Of a stretch of 64,000 bases of DNA, positions 59,461 through 64,000 are shown one piece after another. How positions within the stretch are numbered: the first letter of the stretch is position 1; each line of letters opens with the position of its first letter. The notes below the pieces were generated by a model. The model ran no database searches. It worked only from the letters and a program-made list of their open reading frames with translations, and was not told the DNA's origin. This stretch comes from Noviherbaspirillum aerium (GTDB lineage Bacteria > Pseudomonadota > Gammaproteobacteria > Burkholderiales > Burkholderiaceae_D). The DNA lies in the NCBI RefSeq assembly GCF_008929045.1, contig NZ_VFAH01000009.1, positions 62,001-126,000 on the forward strand. Direction: 5' to 3'. A program made the translations under genes and the position numbers.

Positions 59461-59621
59461 TAGAGCGGTTTCACCTTGACCTGCCTGTCGATCCCGGACA
59501 GATTGCTGCTGGCACTGCGTTGTGACTCCTTGCCATGGCTGGCCATGTCGCGTCGTCACGCCTTGTTCCAGCAGCAATCTGCCTCGGCCTCAACTAGGCC
59601 GGTCAAGGCGAAACCGCTCTA
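59461..59621. repeat. Dispersed hairpin repeat, copy B (complete)
   Basis: The 161-base element has inverted ends of 21 bases (59461-59481 and 59601-59621) with one mismatch, both reading inward from TAGAGCGGTTTC. Inside, CAGATTGCTGCTGG and CCAGCAGCAATCTG form a second perfect 14-base pair, and CATGGC-TG-GCCATG a central stem. The whole unit could fold into one long hairpin. It has no coding content. Copies with the same blocks are at 22616, 44180 and 60199. Read on the minus strand, its first TAG is the stop codon of thpR. Confidence 0.85.
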
Positions 59622-60170
59622 GACCGCAATCCCGCCTTGTGCCGGTTCGCGCAGTGAACGCGATGCAAGGACTTCATATACCGAACCGCCGCTGCCGGTG
59701 GTCGATTGCACAAGTGCCACGGTGTCGGCGCGCCAGGCGATGGGCTCGAATACGACATCGGCAGGAAGCGTGGCGTCCCTTGCCAGCGTGATATGGGGTT
59801 TGAATTCGCTGTGCCGGTCATAGGTGATGCCCCGTGCATTCAGCGCGGCAAACAATTCCTGCTCCAGCGCCGCTAGTCCCTGGGGTAGTTGATGGGTACC
59901 GGCCCATGCGACGCGGTTGCGCGGAAAATACCCGACCTTGTCGATGATGAGGGTGTCGTCTCTCGGCTGCAAATGCGCAAGGATTTCCTTGGCCGTCGTG
60001 ATCACCGACGCCGGTTGCATGCCGAGAAAGGCCAGTGTCAGATGCAGGTTGCCGTAGGGTATCCAGCGGCCCTGCATCGGCGCCTGCAACTGCATCAACG
60101 CAGTCCGCACTTCGTCACCAGGCCACAGCGCGAAAAACAGGCGCAGCTTTTCGTTGGTATTGATGCTCAT
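59619..60170 (-). CDS. thpR: RNA 2',3'-cyclic phosphodiesterase
   Basis: A 183-residue member of the 2H phosphoesterase family (formerly 2'-5' RNA ligase). Its two HxTx motifs are HLTL at 43-46 and HITL in the C-terminal half (KPHITLARD). The substrate in cells is uncertain. The stop codon TAG is contributed by the end of repeat copy B, so the last codons may have been altered by that element. It stands alone on the minus strand. Confidence 0.9.
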   Translation of the reverse strand: MSINTNEKLRLFFALWPGDEVRTALMQLQAPMQGRWIPYGNLHLTLAFLGMQPASVITTAKEILAHLQPRDDTLIIDKVGYFPRNRVAWAGTHQLPQGLAALEQELFAALNARGITYDRHSEFKPHITLARDATLPADVVFEPIAWRADTVALVQSTTGSGGSVYEVLASRSLREPAQGGIAV

Positions 60171-60198
60171 GTAAGTCCCGTTATCATGGATTGGCCTG

Positions 60199-60240
60199 AT
60201 CTGCCTCGGCCTCGACTAGGCCGGTCAGGGTGAATACGCT
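60199..60240. repeat. Dispersed hairpin repeat, copy D (right end only)
   Basis: ATCTGCCTCGGCCTCGACTA and the following GGCCGGTCAGGGTGAA match the right arm of copy B (59578-59613) with few changes. No left half is present. It lies between thpR and the phosphoesterase gene, just upstream of the thpR start. Confidence 0.6.
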
Positions 60241-60337
60241 TCAATAATGTCACTTTCACTTGTTGCCGCGTCTGACGAGCGTCATTTCCGCAAAAGTTGG
60301 TGAAACTGCGGAGGGCGCAGCGGTGAACGGCAGGCAT

Positions 60338-61294
60338 TCAATGGCACAGCGTCGCACCCTGGTCGCGAAAACCGTCCTTGTCGACCGGCAGGAATTCCCA
60401 TTGATAGCCTTTCTCCTTCAGCGTCACCTTCAGCACACCCAGCGAGGTGTTGTCGCTGACCTGGCTGTTCTGTTTACGGAAGCGAAACGGCGTCAGCTGG
60501 GCGCCGCCCGTGCCGACCACGAATTGCCTGAGGCCCCGTTGATCGTCGCGCTGACCATCCGCATCCTGGGGGGCGAAACGTTCATAACCATGATCATGTG
60601 ACGCGAGAACAAGTTCCGCGTTGGCGGCATGCAGAATGCGCCATGCTTCCTGCATGCGCTTGCTGCTGCCATGCCCGCCGGAGCTGTACAGCGGATGGTG
60701 CCAGTACGCCAGCGTGCAGGACGCCGGATTGGCGGCAAGATCCCGGCGCAGCCAGTCGAGCTGCTTCCTGTGCTCCTCCGCATTGAGATAGCTATTGAGC
60801 GACACCACATGCCAGCTCCCGATCCTGAAGCTGTAGTAGCCGAGCTGGCCTGGACCGGCGGCATCGCCGAAGTAACGGTAATAGCCGACGGCCTGCGGCG
60901 TATAGTATTCATGGTTGCCCGGGGCGGGACGGGTGCGCGCCTTGAATTTCCCCCAGGTGGCATCGTAGCAGCCGGTGAATTCTTCCAGGAGTCCAACCGG
61001 ATAAGTATGGTCGCCGAGCGTCAGCACGGCGGCGTCGGGGTCATCCTTGAGTGCCGCGGAAACGAGAGCTGCCGTTTTTGCGGCGCCGCTGTCTTGCGGA
61101 CGGTATTGCTTGCAATCCGCGATGTCGCCGGCAGCATAGATGGCGATACCTCTGTCGTTCAGTATCGCGTGTTTCTCCGCTTCTTCGCGCGCATGCTTGT
61201 CGCTGAGGCAGCCGCTCAGGCTGCCCATGAGCAGGGACATCGTCAACAAGAGAAAGATGTTGTTCCTATGCGGGCGCAGTGCGGGCAATTTCAT
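60338..61294 (-). CDS. Lipoprotein calcineurin-like metallophosphoesterase
   Basis: A 318-residue protein with a signal peptide and lipobox SLSGC near residue 29, so it is probably membrane anchored and faces the periplasm. Metal ligands are in AAGDIADC, TLGDHTYP, GNHEYY, WHHPLYSS and SHDHGYERF, the pattern of calcineurin-like/purple-acid-type phosphatases. The substrate is unknown. No operon partner is evident. Confidence 0.88.
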   Translation of the reverse strand: MKLPALRPHRNNIFLLLTMSLLMGSLSGCLSDKHAREEAEKHAILNDRGIAIYAAGDIADCKQYRPQDSGAAKTAALVSAALKDDPDAAVLTLGDHTYPVGLLEEFTGCYDATWGKFKARTRPAPGNHEYYTPQAVGYYRYFGDAAGPGQLGYYSFRIGSWHVVSLNSYLNAEEHRKQLDWLRRDLAANPASCTLAYWHHPLYSSGGHGSSKRMQEAWRILHAANAELVLASHDHGYERFAPQDADGQRDDQRGLRQFVVGTGGAQLTPFRFRKQNSQVSDNTSLGVLKVTLKEKGYQWEFLPVDKDGFRDQGATLCH

Positions 61295-61588
61295 GGGGCT
61301 CCATTCGGCAAATACGAACTAGTGGTGTGAATAAAAAATCCGTTGAAGGCCAATGTGGCGAAATCCTGACTGGACCAACGAATTTTGACGCGCACCACTG
61401 GATTGTTTACAAATGGAATGATAAGTGAACACCGCTCTCCGCATGCCACTGCAGTTATCGGAAATCATGCAGGCGATGGTCGAAAGGGGGCCGCTGCCAA
61501 AGGAAGCATCAGGACGAAGCGGAGGAATCGAAGGAAGCGCACAGGAGCCGGCCTGTGCGCATAGTCAGTCCGAAACGGGAAGAGGCCT

Positions 61589-61939
61589 TCAGAATTCATG
61601 CTCCCTGAATGCCCGTTCAGCTCTTTCCCGCGCCGCATTCCAGGCGTCTTCCTCTGTGGGAAATATGCCGGCGGGAATATAGGTTTCGGCAATTTCCGGT
61701 TCTCGTGTGAGGCGCACATATACCTGCGCCTCGAAGGTGTCATCCGGCAGTTTGACTGCAAGGATGCGCGCCAGATGGGTTCCGCTTTGCAGCATGCGTC
61801 CTTCCTGAGTCTGCGGTGAGGCATCTCGGCGCCCGAGAGCAAGCTCGTCACGCTCCACATCGCGTTGTCCTGCGGATTTCTCTCCGCTGCCGATATCGGC
61901 TTCGTCCAGCAAGTGCCTGGTTTCCGGTGCCATTGCCAT
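61589..61939 (-). CDS. Hypothetical protein with charged N-terminal region
   Basis: A 116-residue protein from MAMAPETRHLLDEADIG, with a good AAGGAG seven bases before the ATG at 61939 (positions 61947-61952 on the minus strand). The first half is hydrophilic (SGEKSAGQRDVERDELALGRRDASPQ); the second looks folded (ARILAVKLPDDTFEAQVYVRLTREPEIAETYIPAGIF and the charged helix AWNAARERAERAFREHEF). I recognise no family. It is one of several small genes at this end of the window. Confidence 0.55.
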   Translation of the reverse strand: MAMAPETRHLLDEADIGSGEKSAGQRDVERDELALGRRDASPQTQEGRMLQSGTHLARILAVKLPDDTFEAQVYVRLTREPEIAETYIPAGIFPTEEDAWNAARERAERAFREHEF

Positions 61940-62054
61940 TGCATTTCTCCTTTGCGATTGCATCCTTGCAGATGGGTTTCATGTCAGGGTTGGGGCAAAT
62001 TTCCTATGCGTCCCGGTTCATCCGTATGATGAGCTTCCCTTCCGATAGTTCTGG

Positions 62055-62066
62055 TGCACATGTGCA
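62055..62066. promoter_or_regulatory. Perfect 12-bp palindrome, possible operator
   Basis: TGCACATGTGCA (62055-62066) is a perfect palindrome about 90 bases before the small gene at 62154. It could be an operator, but chance cannot be ruled out. Confidence 0.3.
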
Positions 62067-62153
62067 ATGCGCTGATCCGGAATCGCGGCAACACCGCGCC
62101 TGCGCCACGAACCATCGTCAAAGGCGTTCGTCTAACCTGCTTTGGAGGCGCAC

Positions 62154-62330
62154 ATGAACAATGAAAAGCAAAGCACGGTTGAAGTGGGCAAGGGCGATCG
62201 CGAAGTCGTTCGCACCAAGGACAATCCCATCGGCATAGACGACATCGGATTGCCTGCCGGCATACCTCGCGACGAGGTCACGAAGCTTCAGGACATTCAG
62301 CCTGATCCTGCGAAGACGCAGGAAAAGTAG
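62154..62330 (+). CDS. Small hydrophilic hypothetical protein
   Basis: A 58-residue acidic/basic protein starting MNNEKQSTVEVGKGD, with GGAGG (62144-62148) five bases before the ATG. Sequence such as TKDNPIGIDDIGLPAGIPRDEVTKLQDIQPDPAK is low in hydrophobic residues and looks disordered. I know no family. It may be a stress or cold-type small protein, but nothing shows this. Confidence 0.6.
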   Translation: MNNEKQSTVEVGKGDREVVRTKDNPIGIDDIGLPAGIPRDEVTKLQDIQPDPAKTQEK

Positions 62331-62434
62331 CCGGCCAAGCCAGCAAACGAGACGCAGCAATACACAGCAATACGCGACAGGCAGAACCGGCCCCGGAGGC
62401 CGGCATGCCGCCGCTACCTATCAAGGAGAAGCCG

Positions 62435-62686
62435 ATGGCAAGCAAGGCGGAATGCGACAAATATGCGGCCCAGCTCGCTCAGCGTTTCGAAGAATATACC
62501 CGTTGGGCAGTGGAACACTGGCCGAACAAGGATTTTCCCCTGCTTGCCTCGGACTTCGATGCGTCGCGTCGTGAGCTGAGCGACATTCTCGGCCCCAAGC
62601 TCAGTCACGGCGAAGATCCGTCGGATCCCCCAGGAAACTCCGACGCGGGCCAGTACCGCGACGTCACGCCCATGCCGTGGCCATGA
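62435..62686 (+). CDS. Small hypothetical protein
   Basis: An 83-residue protein from MASKAECDKYAAQLAQRFEEY, with AAGGAG upstream of the ATG. The N-terminal half is a likely helix with a W-rich segment (TRWAVEHWPNKDFPLL). DASRRELSDILGPKLSHGEDP and a Pro-rich end follow. An ATG at 62405 would add ten residues. I cannot name it. Confidence 0.6.
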   Translation: MASKAECDKYAAQLAQRFEEYTRWAVEHWPNKDFPLLASDFDASRRELSDILGPKLSHGEDPSDPPGNSDAGQYRDVTPMPWP

Positions 62687-62885
62687 CTGCAGCTCGGTGG
62701 CGAACCCGCCCCTGACATTTGATTCATCCCTTCCGGCGGTTTGCCGCACAGGCAGATGCGCGGGCGTGCATGCGACCCTGCCGACGATGATCAAGCCCAG
62801 CATGAAAATTCCTTGAGGCGACACAAGCCGGAGCCCGTCTGGTCGGGGCTTAATGTTAGTAATTTAATCACATCAAGAGGAAATC

Positions 62886-63146
62886 ATGACTCCGGCCGAC
62901 ATCATGAAAATCATCAGGACCTACGAGGCCAGCAGCGATACCTCATGGACGACCATGGTGCGCGAGCATGCCAAATCTCTTGCTTCCGTGTCAGACCGGT
63001 TAAGTCCTCAGGAAATGGAAAAGCTGGTGGAAATTGCCGCCGCGTCCTATCACAAGGCCAAGAACGAATATCAGGCCAGCGTTGAATATGATTTGCTGAT
63101 CCTGCGTCTGAATGCGCAGATGGAAAAGCGGCAGCAATCGAAATAG
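62886..63146 (+). CDS. Small helical hypothetical protein
   Basis: An 86-residue protein MTPADIMKIIRTYEASSD with AGAGGA shortly before the ATG. It is strongly helical and charged (LSPQEMEKLVEIAAASYHKAKNEYQASVEYDLLILRLNAQMEKRQQ), consistent with a small coiled-coil or DNA/RNA-associated factor. I know no family. A TGAGGCG/CGCCTCA hairpin (63207-63226) lies just downstream. Confidence 0.6.
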   Translation: MTPADIMKIIRTYEASSDTSWTTMVREHAKSLASVSDRLSPQEMEKLVEIAAASYHKAKNEYQASVEYDLLILRLNAQMEKRQQSK

Positions 63147-63895
63147 GTCGCGCAAATGTTGAAGCGCCGAGGGCAGGGATGTTAAGTCTCCTTGCGGGGC
63201 AGCATATGAGGCGTCATGGCGCCTCATCTTCTCATCAAGACCGGCGTCTCACTAGTCGCATTGGTTGCACTGTTCAGGCATTGCCAAAAAAAATCCCGCG
63301 AACGAGTGACACTTGTCGATCGCGGGCGAACCCCCATTACAGGGAGGAGACGGGAACACCCGGAGGATGCAAGTGCATCTAACGGGCGTGTTTATTTTCA
63401 CGTCAACGCGGGGGAGTAGTAAGAACTGATGAGGATTGTTGAGTTACGCGCTTCTGCTTCCCAGCGCGAGAAACAGCACAGGGCCTGACAAGCGACGCAT
63501 TGCACCTGCTGCGGCTGCCGCAGTTCACCTGATCGCTCACGGAAGCGTTGATCGCATGGGGAAACCGAAGGCTCTCGCTGATTTGCGCTTTTCGAACGAT
63601 AGCGCCGCATTCACATTCACTGCTCCAGCTTGTGTTTGGCAGGCTGCTGTTCGGTCCCGGACTGGATCCGCACCTGCGGTGCTCGGCGTACCTCCGTACG
63701 CGTGCGCTTTCGCTCCTCAATGCAAGGCCGCTACGAACCGCTCGCGACGCTTCTCGAACACTGCCTAGCAGAATAGCAAGGCAAGCATGGCGGCATCATC
63801 AGCCAGCACGCCCGACAGCGTGACTGACCACATTAGGAACTGTGCCTTGAGGGTTTGGTAAGGCTCATTGAGCATTACGGCATCTCTATAAGTAA
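63147..63895. other. Non-coding stretch near the right end
   Basis: This 749-base stretch has no reading frame I trust. It contains the hairpin at 63207-63226 and the candidate small RNA (63283-63370) with its promoter up to 63406. From 63420 to 63895 I see no gene, repeat or terminator. A plus-strand frame at 63216-63419 and a minus-strand frame at 63403-63720 have no family features. Confidence 0.5.
63283..63370 (-). ncRNA. Candidate small RNA with pyrimidine anti-SD motifs
   Basis: On the minus strand a promoter-like pair (TTGACG at 63401-63406 and TTAGAT at 63377-63382, 18 bases apart) is followed by about 88 bases. They contain CCTCC, a CGGG-TGTT-CCCG stem, then TCTCCTCCC, and end in a 7-base terminator stem (CCCGCGA at 63320-63326, TCGCGGG at 63295-63301) followed by A and TTTTTTTT (63283-63290). 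No reading frame fits. The C/T-rich unpaired motifs could bind Shine-Dalgarno sequences, as in known regulatory small RNAs. Confidence 0.45.
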
Positions 63896-64000
63896 TTAAT
63901 CCTGGAACAGCAGGATCGCCGCGCACACGCCGCTGACGCCCACCAGGATCTTTGTCAATCCGCTTACCTGTTCAGTGGCTTCAGCCAGGAGGCGCCGACG
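63896..64000 (-). CDS. Partial membrane protein (C-terminal end only)
   Basis: Reading the minus strand into the window, a frame enters from the right edge and ends at TAA (63896). The last residues, RRLLAEATEQVSGLTKILVGV then SGVCAAILLFQD, include a membrane-spanning stretch. I cannot name the protein because its body is outside the window. Confidence 0.4.
   Translation of the reverse strand, partial: RRRLLAEATEQVSGLTKILVGVSGVCAAILLFQD

Noticed and set aside
63216-63419. Plus-strand 67-codon frame with a hydrophobic start
   Set aside because: It overlaps the hairpin and the candidate small RNA terminator, lacks a convincing ribosome site at the right distance, and has no family.

Overview
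The window is a GC-rich, densely coded chromosomal segment from a betaproteobacterium, most likely family Oxalobacteraceae (Herminiimonas/Noviherbaspirillum/Herbaspirillum type). The evidence is the gene order: fur with divergent bamE-dapB; hrcA, nadK, recN, hemH, grpE-dnaK-dnaJ; hda-pcnB-folK-dgk-panB; recA-recX-sucCD; pgk-pyk-fba-purC-purE-purK. The family call comes from gene order and protein style, not from a 16S gene, and none is present. I saw no tRNA, rRNA, CRISPR array or intact insertion sequence.

Layout. 0-4 kb: a partial TonB-like protein, dapB and bamE, then divergent fur, a PilZ protein and hrcA. 4-9 kb: a HAD hydrolase, nadK, recN and hemH. 9-13 kb: grpE, dnaK and dnaJ, with two sigma-32-type promoters and a possible attenuator. 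13-20 kb: a chalcone-isomerase-like exported protein, a beta-carbonic anhydrase, and a tightly overlapping minus-strand operon hda > HAD phosphatase > pcnB > folK > DUF486 membrane protein > dgk > panB. 20-23 kb: purM with a strong terminator, then an AT-richer two-gene unit encoding a T4-lysozyme-like muramidase and an exported partner that overlaps it by ATGA. This looks like an antibacterial effector-immunity pair and is followed by a nested inverted-repeat element. 23-27 kb: the Anbu (ancestral beta-proteasome) operon with its ATP-grasp, alpha-E and transglutaminase partners. 27-32 kb: a two-component system joined to a VC_2705-type sodium:solute symporter and its small subunit.

32-41 kb: recA (with an SOS box), recX, a DUF2889 protein, sucCD, a PP2C phosphatase with a tandem-FHA protein, moaC and a BepA-like protease. 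41-45.5 kb: small conserved genes, ilvE and the AzlCD exporter. 45.5-53 kb: glycolysis (pgk, pyk, fba), de novo purine synthesis (purC, purE, purK) and Sua5. 53-61.3 kb: flavin reductase, an XRE remnant, msrA, cfa, pdxH, an MFS transporter, tcdA, thpR and a lipoprotein phosphoesterase. 61.3-64 kb: small orphan genes and a candidate minus-strand small RNA with anti-Shine-Dalgarno-like pyrimidine motifs.

Most genes are housekeeping. The least explained material is the lysozyme/partner pair, a dispersed hairpin repeat family (copies near 22.6, 44.2, 59.5 and 60.2 kb) whose terminal TAG twice serves as a neighbour's stop codon, the dnaK-dnaJ alternative hairpins, large perfect inverted repeats before recN and pdxH, and the candidate small RNA.
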